Positions 17,009 to 26,015 of a DNA stretch of 64,000 nt are shown one piece after another. Within the stretch, counting starts at the first letter, position 1. The number at the start of each line of letters is the position of its first letter. A program made the translations under genes and the position numbers. Source of the DNA: Amycolatopsis sp. NBRC 101858. GTDB lineage: Bacteria; Actinomycetota; Actinomycetes; Mycobacteriales; Pseudonocardiaceae. The stretch lies in assembly GCF_030269325.1 (NCBI RefSeq), contig NZ_BSTD01000006.1, positions 186,001 through 250,000 of the forward strand, in the 5' to 3' direction. The notes below the pieces were generated by a model. That model was not told the origin of the DNA and did not search any database. It worked only from the letters and a program-made list of their open reading frames with translations.

Positions 17009-17793
17009 CGCACGGCCTCCGCCAGCGCCGGCCACCACTCGCGGGGCAGGTCACCGGCCGGGACGACGACCTGGTCCGCCCCCGCCGCCCGGTACTCGCG
17101 CAGGCGCGCCACGACCGCGTCGAGGTCGCCGCGCACGGTGAGCCCGTCGACGAGGGAGTCCGAGAGGTCCGCGATGTCGGCGTCGGTGAAGCCCATGCGG
17201 CGGAAGTTGTTCGCGTAGCCCGGCATCCCGGCCAGGAACCGCAGCGAGCCGTTCCGGGACTTCTCCCGGGCGGCACCGGCGTCGGACTCCGCGACGACGC
17301 TCAGCAGCACGACCAGCTGCTTGCCCACACCGAGGATCTCCCGCGCCGAGGCGACGTAGTCCGTCGTCACCAGGAACGGGTACGCGCCGGACGCGCGGTC
17401 CCGGGAAAGCTCCAGCATCTTCGGGCCCAGCGCCGAAAGGATGCGCTCCGACGCGGGGACGGTGTCGTCCAGCTCGTCGAGGTAGTCATTCAGCGTGGCC
17501 AGCGGCCGCGGGCCGTGGGCGCCGCCGAGGCCGACGACGAACCGGCCGGCAGGCAGGTCGGAGTACGCCCGCGCCACGTCGGCGGCGGGCACCCGGTCGA
17601 CCGGCAGGATGCCGCTGGCCACCGGGATCGTCGCGGTCCCGCGGATCACGTCGGTGATCAGCGGCAGGTTGTTGCCCTGCCCGCCGGCCAGCCACAGCGT
17701 GGCGTAGCCCAGCTCCTCCAGCTCGGCCGCCGCCGTGACGGTCTCCGGTCCGGTCGTGCCCAATGTGGCGCCCAGCGCCCCCAGGTTCGTCAT
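17005..17793 (-). CDS. Luciferase-like (LLM) F420/FMN oxidoreductase
   Basis: A 262-residue protein of the bacterial luciferase-like family, closest in feel to the F420-dependent group common in actinobacteria. Segments include ELEELGYATLWLAGG near residue 24, TATIPVASGILPVDRVP near 53, GRFVVGLGGAHGPRP near 82, and a C-terminal VVARLREYRAAGADQVVV. The cofactor is inferred from family only. It is cotranscribed with the downstream ArsR-type gene (GTGA). The substrate is unknown. Confidence 0.85.
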   Translation of the reverse strand: MTNLGALGATLGTTGPETVTAAAELEELGYATLWLAGGQGNNLPLITDVIRGTATIPVASGILPVDRVPAADVARAYSDLPAGRFVVGLGGAHGPRPLATLNDYLDELDDTVPASERILSALGPKMLELSRDRASGAYPFLVTTDYVASAREILGVGKQLVVLLSVVAESDAGAAREKSRNGSLRFLAGMPGYANNFRRMGFTDADIADLSDSLVDGLTVRGDLDAVVARLREYRAAGADQVVVPAGDLPREWWPALAEAVR

Positions 17794-17830
17794 GCGCGGA
17801 GCAACCCGCGCCTGCCGCCCGATGTTCCCG

Positions 17831-20800
17831 TCACGCCGTCTGTTCGTCCTCAGCGGAATCCGGCTCGGCCGGCCGGCTGAACATCCGCGTCGCCGACAGC
17901 CGCGCGACGCCGTCCGGGTCGCCCAGGTCGTCCAGGGAGTTGCGGATCGTCGAGTCCACCGAGAGGTACTTGCGGCCGGCTCGCAGGTCGGCGTCGTTGC
18001 GCAGCCGCACGATCAGCGGGAACTCCGCCAGCGCGCCCGCGTCGAACAGGCCCGTCGTGTAGATGAGCTGCACGCCCAGCGCCTCGGCCACCGCCCGCTG
18101 CAGCTCCAGCAGGTAGCCGGCCGACGCGCGGCCGATCGGGTTGTCCAGGAACAGCACGCCCGAGTGCCGGTTGCGGGCCTTGCCGCGGTTGTTGGCCCGC
18201 AGCGCGGCCAGCGTGCAGTACAGGATGATCGCCGCGGTCAGCTGCTGGCCGCCGGAGAACACGTCGCGGATCTCCGAGACGCGCTGGCGTTCGGTCCGCA
18301 GCACCGAGTCCGGCTTGAGCATGTCGACGCGGAAGCCCTTGGGCGCCGCGGCCCGGACTCCGCGCAGCACCAGGGAAAGCCCGTCACGCTTGACGTCGCG
18401 GCCGTCGGCGGTCTTGCCCACGGCGGCCTCGTCGACGACCTCGCCGAGCTTCTCGGTGAGCGCGTTGTCCTCCAGCTCGGTGAAGCGGATGCGGAGGAAC
18501 TCCTGCCCGGACCAGTCGCCGAGCCCGTCGGGGAGCCGGGAGACGCGCTGGGCCGAGCGCAACGTCCGGAGCGCGCCGTCGACCATGCCCTGCAGGCGCG
18601 TGATGATGCCGCCGCGGTGGCGGTCGATCTGCGCGAGGTCGTCGGTGAGCGACCGCAGCCGCGGCCGCAGCGCCTCGGCCCACTCGGCGGCGTGCGCCGG
18701 GAGCTGGTCGCGCTTGACCGAGATGACCTGCTGGCGCACCGGCGTGCTCAGCTTCTCGAACCGCTTCTCCGTCGCGTACTGCGCGAGCTGGTCGGCCGCC
18801 GCGCGCACCCGGCGGTCACCGGCGTCGGCGGCTTCCTGGGCCTCGGTGAACGTGGCGTTGAGGCGGCCGTGCTGGGCACGGGCGGTGTCGACGTCGCCGT
18901 CGTAGGCGACGGCGTCCTGGTCGGTCACCAGGTGGGCCATCGACTCGGCCAGCAGCGAGAAGCCCGACGCCGAGTTCTTCGCGGACTCCAGCGTGGCTTC
19001 GGCCGCCGCCCGGCGTTCCTGCAGCTCTTCCCACTTCCGCGCGGCCGCCGAAGCCTCCAGCCCGGCCGCGTCGATCAGCTCGAGGCCGTGCTCGATGTCG
19101 CGCGGCTTCTCCCCGTTGACGCCGTTCTGCAGCGGCAGCGCGTCCAGCTCGGCTCGCCGGGTCGAGACGAGCCCGATGGCTTCGGTGCGCTCGTCCTCCA
19201 GGCCGTCGACGACCCGGCGGGCGCGCGCCAGCGCGGCCGCACGCGCCGAAGCGTCGGAGCCGTCCGGCGTCTCCAGCAGTTCGGCGGCGCGGCTCCGGAC
19301 GGCCTCGTCGAGGGACTCGACGGCCGACCCGGCGGCGGCTTCGGCGGACTCGGCCTGCTCCAGCTCGGCCCGCAGGTCGCTGCCGACCTCGACCTTCGCG
19401 TACGACTCGGACGCCGACAGGTAGGTCCGGCGCAGCGCGTCGACGGGCTCGGCCGGCACCGGGCCATCGGCCGCTTCGGCCGCGCCCGGGACCTCGGCCA
19501 GCTCGGCGCGGGCGGTGGTCGCGGTGCGGCGGTGACCGTCGGCGGTGCGCTGTTCCTCCCCCGCCTGTTCGCGCAGCCGCGCGGCCTTGCCCGCGGCGTC
19601 GGCGGCCTGCAGGTCGGCGCGTTCGGCGACCTCGGTGGCGCGCTCGACGTCTTCGGTCCACTCGGCGATCCGCGCGCTGCGGGCGCCCAGCTCACCGAGC
19701 CGTCGTGCTTTCTCCTCGGCTTCGGTCGCGGCGGCCCGCAGTTCCGGGACGCGCTCGCGCAGCGACGCCGCTTTTTCGCTCAACCGCGCGAATTCCGCGT
19801 CGGCCTGCTCCAGCGCGGTGCGCGCGGTCTCGCGCGCGGTCCGGGCGGCCTGGGCCTGCTCGGCCAGGGTCGCGACGGCGCCGGGTGGGTAGTCCTCGCG
19901 CCAGGTGGTGAGCTTCCAGGTCAAGGCGCCGTCCGCGGACAGCTTGGCGGACAGGGCTTCCAGCCGTCGCTGCCGCTCGGTGTTGCGCCGCGCGACGGCT
20001 TCGCGCTCGGCGTCGGCGGCTTCTTCGTCGTACATCGCGGGGTTCGGCGGCACGAGGAACTCGACGCCGGGCGCGGCGGGTGCCTCGGCCAACAGTGCTT
20101 CGGTGGTGCCGACGGCGATGGTCGCGGACGGCAGCAGCCGCCGCTTCGTGAGGACTTCGCGGGCGCGGTCGACGTGTGCGGCCTCGTTGAGGAGCACGCC
20201 GGACACCAGCTGTGGCAGGCTTTCGAGCACTTCGGCGCGGCGACCGGCGTCCAGTTTGGACAGATACCGCCAGCCGGACCACGCGGTGATCCCGGCCTCT
20301 TCCAAGGCGTCCAAGGCGGCTTGGACGTCTTCGGGAGGCGGCAGCAACCCGCCGGAGCCGAGGGCGGAGAGGGCGCGTTCGTCGGCGGATTCTTCCATCC
20401 GCAGCGCGGTCTGCTCCTTCTCGACGGACGCGCTCGCTTCGCGCAGCCGTTCCAGCAGCACCGGCAGGTCGCTTTCGAGCGCGACGTCGTCGGCGCCGAG
20501 CAGCTCGACCAGCCGACCTTCGACGGCGAGAGCGTCGGTGCGGCGGTGGGCGCGGTCGAGGTCCTCGGTGGCGCGCTCGAAGCGGTCCTGCGTGGTGCCC
20601 GCGAGCTGGTGCGCCTCGTTCACGGCCCGTTGCGCGGCTTGGAGATCCGTCGCGACGCGGTCGAGTTCCTGCTCGCGCCGGGTCAGCTCGGCGGTGGCGG
20701 ACTCGGCCGCGGCCCGCGAAGCCCGTGACGCCTCCGCGACGTCGGCGCCCGACGGCAGCAGCCCGGCGCGGACGGCGTTCTGGACTTCTTCGCGCAGCTC

Positions 20801-22285
20801 GGTGATCCGCGTGGTCAGCCCGCGCGCCTCGGCCCGGCGCCCGGCCGCGAGGTTGGCGGCCTCGTCGCGTTCGGTCTGCGCCTTCTCGGCTTCGGCTCGC
20901 AACGCGCCCGCGTGCGCCTCGGCCTTGTCGGCCTGACGCTGGGCGTCCTGCGCCAGCGAATGCAACCCGCGGGCCAGCGCGCCCGCCGCGTCGTTGCGTG
21001 CCTGCAAGGCGGGACGCGCCTTCTCCTCGCGGCTGCCGACGAGCTCGCGCAGGTCCTTCGCCTTGCGGGCCGCGTTGAGCTGGTTGAGCACGGTCGCGGT
21101 CTCACGCCAGGCTTCGGCCGCGGTCTTGGCTTCGGCGAGTTCGGCGTCGACGCGCTTGCGGGCCTCCTGGGCCTCGTCCAGGCGCAGCACCGCGACGAGC
21201 CGGCGCAGCTCCGTGACGGCCGCGGCGAGCCGCCGGTGGTCGCCCTCGGCGAGCTTCTCCGCGGACTTGACCTCGGTGACGTGCTCCTCGAGCCCGGACA
21301 GCCGCGCGTTCTCCAGCTCGTTGCGCGCGACCACACGACCGGCGAGCGACGCCATGTCGGCCTTCGCGGACTCCGCGATCTTCCGCGACTCCGCGGCGAC
21401 GCCTTCTTCGGTGGCCAGCGGCCCCAGCAGATCCAGGGCGCCGGCGACGAAATCACGCTCGGACAGCAGATCCCCGCGCTGCGCCAGGTTGTGCGAGTAC
21501 GTCGAGACGACCTCGGCGAGGTCCTTCGGCTCATCCTCGGAAATGACCGCCTTCAACAGGAACTCGACGAACGCGTCGTCGGTGCCGAACGCGAACGCGT
21601 CCGCCGCTTCCCCTTCGCCCGCGTTCATCGCCCGCTGGTACCGGAACAGCTCGGTGTCGAGGCCCAGCCCGTCGAGCCGGCCGGTCCACTCGTGGTGACG
21701 GCGGGTCCAGGACAGTTCCAGCTCGGGCTCGGCCAGCTGGGCGGCGGCGAGCTTGTCGTGGAAGCCGGACATGGTGAGCAGTCGGCCGTCCTGGGTCATC
21801 GGCAGGGAATCGAGCCCCAGCGCGGCGGTCGGGCGGAAGCAGTACCAGGAGTCGGCGAGGTTCTCGGAGTCGGCGGACACGACGTGCCCGCGCCATTCGG
21901 AGACCTTGCCGGTGATGATCCGGTGCCCGCTCTCGACGTGCAGCCACTCGAGCACGACGTGCGAGACGTCCTTGGCGGCGACGAACTTCTCGAGCACCTT
22001 GGTGCTGGTGGTGCCGACGACCTGGCGGCGGCCGGGCAGCATGACCGAGAAGATCAGCTTGATGAGGACGGACTTGCCGCCACCGTTTTCGAGGAACAGC
22101 ACGCTCGCCGGGGACGGGCGGCGCAGCTCGGCGGGACCGGTCGCGTGGATGCCGGCGCTGAACAGCGCGTCCTGCTGGGGTGCGGTGATCTTGGCGCCGA
22201 CGCCGCTGAAGTCGAGCACGACGTCCTGGTAGCGGGCGCCCGCCGGGCCCACCGAATGCAGGCGCACCCGCGAAAGCTCGTACAT
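17831..22285 (-). CDS. SMC-like ATPase of an MksB/JetC-type complex
   Basis: A 1484-residue SMC-like protein. The N-terminal head has VLFLENGGGKSVLIKLIFS with Lys71, a Walker A whose first glycine is missing. Long Ala/Glu/Arg-rich coiled coils run about 330-640 and 760-1190, around a hinge-like globular part near 647-752. The C-terminal head has the ABC signature FSGGQQLTAAI (1343-) and a Walker B LFLDNPIGRAS with Asp1381, where Asn1382 replaces the usual glutamate. In length and layout it resembles MukB/MksB/JetC proteins that extrude DNA loops. AAGGGGAG precedes the ATG, 11 bases after the MksE-like gene. It is the last gene of the operon. No JetD/MksG gene follows. A third chromosomal condensin or a plasmid-defence complex are both possible. 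Confidence 0.82.
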   Translation of the reverse strand: MYELSRVRLHSVGPAGARYQDVVLDFSGVGAKITAPQQDALFSAGIHATGPAELRRPSPASVLFLENGGGKSVLIKLIFSVMLPGRRQVVGTTSTKVLEKFVAAKDVSHVVLEWLHVESGHRIITGKVSEWRGHVVSADSENLADSWYCFRPTAALGLDSLPMTQDGRLLTMSGFHDKLAAAQLAEPELELSWTRRHHEWTGRLDGLGLDTELFRYQRAMNAGEGEAADAFAFGTDDAFVEFLLKAVISEDEPKDLAEVVSTYSHNLAQRGDLLSERDFVAGALDLLGPLATEEGVAAESRKIAESAKADMASLAGRVVARNELENARLSGLEEHVTEVKSAEKLAEGDHRRLAAAVTELRRLVAVLRLDEAQEARKRVDAELAEAKTAAEAWRETATVLNQLNAARKAKDLRELVGSREEKARPALQARNDAAGALARGLHSLAQDAQRQADKAEAHAGALRAEAEKAQTERDEAANLAAGRRAEARGLTTRITELREEVQNAVRAGLLPSGADVAEASRASRAAAESATAELTRREQELDRVATDLQAAQRAVNEAHQLAGTTQDRFERATEDLDRAHRRTDALAVEGRLVELLGADDVALESDLPVLLERLREASASVEKEQTALRMEESADERALSALGSGGLLPPPEDVQAALDALEEAGITAWSGWRYLSKLDAGRRAEVLESLPQLVSGVLLNEAAHVDRAREVLTKRRLLPSATIAVGTTEALLAEAPAAPGVEFLVPPNPAMYDEEAADAEREAVARRNTERQRRLEALSAKLSADGALTWKLTTWREDYPPGAVATLAEQAQAARTARETARTALEQADAEFARLSEKAASLRERVPELRAAATEAEEKARRLGELGARSARIAEWTEDVERATEVAERADLQAADAAGKAARLREQAGEEQRTADGHRRTATTARAELAEVPGAAEAADGPVPAEPVDALRRTYLSASESYAKVEVGSDLRAELEQAESAEAAAGSAVESLDEAVRSRAAELLETPDGSDASARAAALARARRVVDGLEDERTEAIGLVSTRRAELDALPLQNGVNGEKPRDIEHGLELIDAAGLEASAAARKWEELQERRAAAEATLESAKNSASGFSLLAESMAHLVTDQDAVAYDGDVDTARAQHGRLNATFTEAQEAADAGDRRVRAAADQLAQYATEKRFEKLSTPVRQQVISVKRDQLPAHAAEWAEALRPRLRSLTDDLAQIDRHRGGIITRLQGMVDGALRTLRSAQRVSRLPDGLGDWSGQEFLRIRFTELEDNALTEKLGEVVDEAAVGKTADGRDVKRDGLSLVLRGVRAAAPKGFRVDMLKPDSVLRTERQRVSEIRDVFSGGQQLTAAIILYCTLAALRANNRGKARNRHSGVLFLDNPIGRASAGYLLELQRAVAEALGVQLIYTTGLFDAGALAEFPLIVRLRNDADLRAGRKYLSVDSTIRNSLDDLGDPDGVARLSATRMFSRPAEPDSAEDEQTA

Positions 22286-22296
22286 CTACTCCCCTT

Positions 22297-23097
22297 TTAC
22301 AGCGTGTCCGAAGCAGCGGCCCGCAGCGAACCGCCGTCGTTCGCGACGGCCACGACGTCGAGCGCGAGCAGGTCGTCGAAGGCGGCGTCGGCCGCGAGCT
22401 CGCGGACCTGGATCTGGTAGCGCGGCGTGGTCCGGTAGGTGCCGCCCTGCTCGTCGCTCACCGGGACCAGGAAGCCCTGGTCGGCGAGGAAGCGCAGGGC
22501 GCGGCTGACCATGCCGCGGGTGGTGTCGGCGGCCAGGCGCCCGTCCTTGGTGGCCGCGGCCGCGGGACGGCGGGCGTAGGCGCGCCAGGCCTGTTCGAGC
22601 TCGGGCGCGTCGGCCAGGGGGTCGTTGTTGGCCTCGGCCGCCGCGGCGCGTTCGTCGAGCATGCGGGCGGCCTCGCGGACCATCGCGTCGACCTGCTCGA
22701 CGCTGACGCGGCCGATGTAGGTGTCGTTGGCGAGGTCGTCCGGGCGCGGGTAGCCCAGCGCGGCAGTGGCGAGGTGGATGAGGCCGTGCAGGACCTTCTC
22801 CGTCTCGCGGCGCTCGCGGATCTTGGCCTGGCGGGCGTAGGAGTCCATCTTGATCTCGAAGACGGACTCGTCGGTGGCCGCCAGCACCGCGCCGGCCTGC
22901 TGGTTGACTTCGAGGACCATCAGCCCGAGCCCGGCCGCGACGGCGTGGGTGAGCGCCTTGAACGCGTTGTCCTCGCCGTAGCGGCGCACGAGGTCGCCGT
23001 AGACGACGTCACGCGCGGGCAGCTGCTTCGGCCGCATGCCGAAGGCGACCAGCCGGGCCGCGGCCTCGGCGTCCACGCTGCTGTGGGACAGCGCCAT
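22297..23097 (-). CDS. MksE/JetB-like winged-helix subunit
   Basis: A 266-residue protein between the kinase-less kleisin-like and SMC-like genes. It begins SHSSVDAEAAARLVAFGMRP and has a likely winged-helix part near residues 195-250 (GMVSRALRFLADQGFLVPV, then TYRTTPRYQIQVRELA), as expected of KITE-type subunits (MukE/MksE/JetB) that bind kleisin. The assignment rests on order, size and the winged-helix segment rather than a strong family motif. ATG 23097 shares one base with the upstream stop (TAATG). The frame is open much further upstream, but that part is a shadow of the first gene. Confidence 0.7.
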   Translation of the reverse strand: MALSHSSVDAEAAARLVAFGMRPKQLPARDVVYGDLVRRYGEDNAFKALTHAVAAGLGLMVLEVNQQAGAVLAATDESVFEIKMDSYARQAKIRERRETEKVLHGLIHLATAALGYPRPDDLANDTYIGRVSVEQVDAMVREAARMLDERAAAAEANNDPLADAPELEQAWRAYARRPAAAATKDGRLAADTTRGMVSRALRFLADQGFLVPVSDEQGGTYRTTPRYQIQVRELAADAAFDDLLALDVVAVANDGGSLRAAASDTL

Positions 23098-24572
23098 TAC
23101 GCGACTTCCTCTTCTTCGTCGGCCCGCTCTACGGCGGCGGTGGACAGGAGGAGGTCGGCGCCGCCGAACTCCGGGTCGTCGAGCAGCGTGCCGTCGTCGA
23201 CGGCCAGCAGCACGTGCCGGTCGCCCTGGCGGCGGGCCGCGCCGACCCCGGGACTGTAGGCGTGGACGGCGCGCAGCGCGACCAGGGCGGCGAGGCCGGG
23301 CTGGCGGCTGCGGCGGGCCTCTTCGAGCAGGCCGGACAGCCGCCGCGGCACCTCCGGCAGGTCGAGCAGCTCGTCGGCCCGGCGCCAGACGTCGTCGCCG
23401 AACTTGTCGGTGGTGTCGGCGGGCATGAGCTCGGGCTCGGGGATCTCGCCGACGAGCTGGTCGCGTTCGGGCGCGGGCCGCAGGAGCAGGGACACCAGGC
23501 TCGACAGCGACGGCACGACCGGCGCGGTGATCCCGGCGGCGGCGTGGAAGAAGTGCTCGGCGGGCGCGACGGCGTCGGCCAGCGGCAGCCCGAGCGTCGG
23601 CACGAGGAGCTGGCCGAACAGGTCGAGCGTCGCGCGCTGGGGCGGGCCGGAGAACTGCTGGCGGTCCTGCTCGGCGCGGAAGACGGCGCCGGCGTCGGCC
23701 AGCCGCGACTGCAGGCGGGTGTGGCGGCGGATGCAGTCGCCGACGATGTCGACGAGCTCGGCGGCGCGGCGCTTGCGGTCGAGGTCCTCGGTCTCGTCGC
23801 GGGCGGTGGTGATGTTCTTGAGGATGGCGTTCTCGGCGCGGAAGCGGGCTTCGATGTGGCTCAGCGCGCTGTCCAGCAGCTCCGGGACCTCGCGTTCCCA
23901 GTCGACCGACCGGACGTCGCGGCGGGTCGCGTCGAGCTTCGCGCGCAGGGTCTCGCCGTACTGGACGGTCCGGTAGCGGGCCTGCTCGGCGGCCAGTTTC
24001 GCGTCGGCGAGACGTCCGCGGTTGATCAGGTTCTCGAGCTTGACCTCGGCGGCGATCTGCGCGGACTCGACGTCGGTGTCGAGGGCGCCGACGAGGACGT
24101 TGATCGCCTCGTCGGTGGCGCGCAGGTAGACCTCGCCGTCGCGGGCGGCCAGCTCGACGAGCAGCTTGAAGTCGAACTGGCGGCGCTGGTAGCCGCCCGG
24201 GCCCATCGAGCCGTAGACGCGCCGGAAGCCGCGCTCGGTGGTGCCGACGTTGATCAGGTTGTCGAGGACCCACTTGGCCACGCGGACGTGTTCCTCGGGC
24301 ATCCGCGACGGTGCCTGGGCCGCGATGAACGGCAGCAGCCGGTCGATGACCTCGTCGTGGCCGGCGCCGGTGTCGAAGTCCATCGCGATGGTGACCTGGT
24401 CGATCGTGTGCAGCGCGATCTCGGCCATCTGGTAGATCGTGGCGTCGGCCCAGTCGAGCTTCGCCTTCCGCGCGTCGAGGTCGTGCAGCGGCGCGGTGCA
24501 GGCCAGCGCCTTGAGCCGACGGGTCAGCCCCTCGTCGGCCAGGCCCGGTCCCCCGGTCTCGTCGTCTCGCAC
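23097..24572 (-). CDS. MksF/JetA-like kleisin candidate
   Basis: A 491-residue protein heading the three-gene operon. It has a helical N-terminal domain (RKAKLDWADATIYQMAEIAL near residue 32), a long charged helical middle with EVKLENLINRGRLADAKLAAE, and a C-terminal part ending in an acidic tail (ADEEEEVA). By order and size it corresponds to MukF/MksF/JetA. I see no catalytic motif. GTG 24572 has no ribosome-binding site. TAGCCT ends 8 bases before it, fitting leaderless expression. The promoter overlaps that of the divergent PPOX gene in 62 bp. The kleisin assignment is inference. Confidence 0.68.
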   Translation of the reverse strand: MRDDETGGPGLADEGLTRRLKALACTAPLHDLDARKAKLDWADATIYQMAEIALHTIDQVTIAMDFDTGAGHDEVIDRLLPFIAAQAPSRMPEEHVRVAKWVLDNLINVGTTERGFRRVYGSMGPGGYQRRQFDFKLLVELAARDGEVYLRATDEAINVLVGALDTDVESAQIAAEVKLENLINRGRLADAKLAAEQARYRTVQYGETLRAKLDATRRDVRSVDWEREVPELLDSALSHIEARFRAENAILKNITTARDETEDLDRKRRAAELVDIVGDCIRRHTRLQSRLADAGAVFRAEQDRQQFSGPPQRATLDLFGQLLVPTLGLPLADAVAPAEHFFHAAAGITAPVVPSLSSLVSLLLRPAPERDQLVGEIPEPELMPADTTDKFGDDVWRRADELLDLPEVPRRLSGLLEEARRSRQPGLAALVALRAVHAYSPGVGAARRQGDRHVLLAVDDGTLLDDPEFGGADLLLSTAAVERADEEEEVA

Positions 24573-24580
24573 AGCAGGCC

Positions 24581-24586
24581 AGGCTA
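24581..24586 (-). promoter_or_regulatory. Candidate leaderless -10 box of the SMC-like operon
   Basis: On the minus strand TAGCCT lies eight bases upstream of the GTG at 24572. There is no ribosome-binding site. Confidence 0.45.
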
Positions 24587-24621
24587 GTCGGCCACCCTCT
24601 GCGCACGCGCGGGTGACGGGC

Positions 24622-24627
24622 TAACGT
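24622..24627 (+). promoter_or_regulatory. Candidate leaderless -10 box of the PPOX gene
   Basis: TAACGT is followed by seven bases (CGCCGGT) and ATG 24635, the same arrangement as TAGCGT-CGCCGGT-ATG at 54036. Confidence 0.5.
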
Positions 24628-24634
24628 CGCCGGT

Positions 24635-25072
24635 ATGCGTGAAATGAGCCGCGACGAGTGGTGGAAGTTCGCCTCCGAAGGCACCCGGACGGGCAAGCTC
24701 GGCCTGGTCCGGGCCAACGGCGCCGCGATCGTCACCCCGATCTGGTTCCTGCTGGACGAGACCCCGGACGGCGACGAGCTGGTCTTCACCACGGGCACCG
24801 ACACCCTCAAGGGCAAGGCGATCGCCCGCGACCCGCGGATCTCCCTGGTGGTCGACGACCAGGAGCCGCCGTACTCGTACATCCAGTTCACCGCCGAGGC
24901 GCGGCTGACGCACGACTACGACGAGATGCTCGCCTGGGCGACCCGGCTGGGTGGCCGGTACATGGGCGCCGAGCGGGCGGAGGAGTACGGGAAGCGCAAC
25001 GCCGTCCCCGAGGAATCGCTCGTCCGGGCGAAGATCACCAAGGTGATCGCGCGGGCCGAGATCGCCGGCTGA
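24635..25072 (+). CDS. PPOX-class F420-dependent oxidoreductase
   Basis: A 145-residue split-barrel flavin/deazaflavin-binding protein of the pyridoxamine-phosphate-oxidase-like fold. GKLGLVRANGAAIVTPIWFL near residue 22, a GDELVFTTGTDTLKGKAIAR stretch, and RISLVVDDQEPPYSYIQF follow the order known for small F420-dependent PPOX enzymes of actinobacteria. Cytoplasmic; substrate unknown. Probably leaderless. It is divergent from the SMC-like operon and has no clear functional link to it. Confidence 0.85.
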   Translation: MREMSRDEWWKFASEGTRTGKLGLVRANGAAIVTPIWFLLDETPDGDELVFTTGTDTLKGKAIARDPRISLVVDDQEPPYSYIQFTAEARLTHDYDEMLAWATRLGGRYMGAERAEEYGKRNAVPEESLVRAKITKVIARAEIAG

Positions 25073-25112
25073 CCTCGGTTTCGCGGTACCCTCGAACCCG
25101 GGGGTGGGGGTC

Positions 25113-25952
25113 ATGCTTTCGGGTGAGGACAGCAGACGCGACGCCGTCAAGGCGATCATGAGTTCCGGCCAGCGCGAGCTGGTCGCGGAGCTGGAACGCC
25201 TCGACGGCGGGGCCCGGTTCGGCCGCGGGCGGGCGCGCGTGCTGGATGACGGGGACGTCTTCGAACGCGCCGGGGTCTGCGTGACGACCATGGCCGACGG
25301 CGAGTTCTTCACCAGCGGGCTGTCCGTCGTAATCCACCCGCGCAACCCTTACGTTCCCGCTTTCCAGGCGCACTTCCGGTACTGCGAATCCGGGGACGCC
25401 TGGTGGTTCGGCGGCACCGTGGAACTCCTGCCGTGCTACGGCTTCGCCGAGGACGCCGCGCACTTCCACCGGGCGCTCCGGCACCACTGCGACACCCTCG
25501 ACCCGGCCTTCCACGCCCAGGCGAAGCGCACCGCCGACGACCGGTTCCGGCTGCCGCACCGCGATGAGCCGCACGGGCTCGGCGGCATCGCCTACGACCA
25601 CCTGCGCCCGGCCGGCCCGCACGGCTGGCGGCGCGGTGCCGCGTTCACGGCCGCGGGCATCGCCACGCTCGCGCCCGCGTACCTGCCGCTCGTGCGGCGG
25701 CGCCGCGACCTGCCGCACGGCGAGCGCGAGCGGCAGTGGCAGCTCCACCGCCGCGGCCGGTACGCCGAGTCCGCCCTCTTCCGCGCCGCGTCCGCCGGGC
25801 GGGCCGACGCCGAGGCGATCCTGCTGGCGCTGCCGCCGCTGGCGCGGTGGGACTCCGGGGGCGCGCCGGAGCCGGGGAGCCCGGAAGCGGAACTCGCGTC
25901 GTTCCTCGAGCCGCGCGACTGGGCCGGCGAAACCGCCGCCACGGTCAGCTGA
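25113..25952 (+). CDS. Divergent HemF-like protein (aerobic coproporphyrinogen oxidase family)
   Basis: A 279-residue protein whose central part matches oxygen-dependent coproporphyrinogen III oxidase: VFERAGVCVTT near residue 48, HPRNPYVPAFQAHFRYCES near 73, WWFGGTVELLPCYGF near 96, FHRALRHHCD, HGLGGIAYDHL near 151, and QWQLHRRGRYAE near 205. After RGRY the family normally has EFNLxxDRGTxFGL. Here that block is replaced by a shorter Ala-rich stretch, so about seven residues including the DRGT motif are absent. Activity is therefore doubtful. Actinobacteria normally make haem by the coproporphyrin route without HemF, so the gene is unexpected. ATG 25113 follows GGGGTGGGGG. Confidence 0.72.
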   Translation: MLSGEDSRRDAVKAIMSSGQRELVAELERLDGGARFGRGRARVLDDGDVFERAGVCVTTMADGEFFTSGLSVVIHPRNPYVPAFQAHFRYCESGDAWWFGGTVELLPCYGFAEDAAHFHRALRHHCDTLDPAFHAQAKRTADDRFRLPHRDEPHGLGGIAYDHLRPAGPHGWRRGAAFTAAGIATLAPAYLPLVRRRRDLPHGERERQWQLHRRGRYAESALFRAASAGRADAEAILLALPPLARWDSGGAPEPGSPEAELASFLEPRDWAGETAATVS

Positions 25953-26015
25953 CGCCCGGGCGCACCGCTGAGCGGGAAACCCTTCTTCACCAAGGGTGAG
26001 CGCCCGTGTCGAGTA

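Noticed and set aside
17735..20728. 997-codon plus-strand open frame
   Set aside because: It is the antisense shadow of the SMC-like gene. Its composition is Arg/Gly/Val-rich without any domain, and the minus-strand frame has clear ATPase head motifs.
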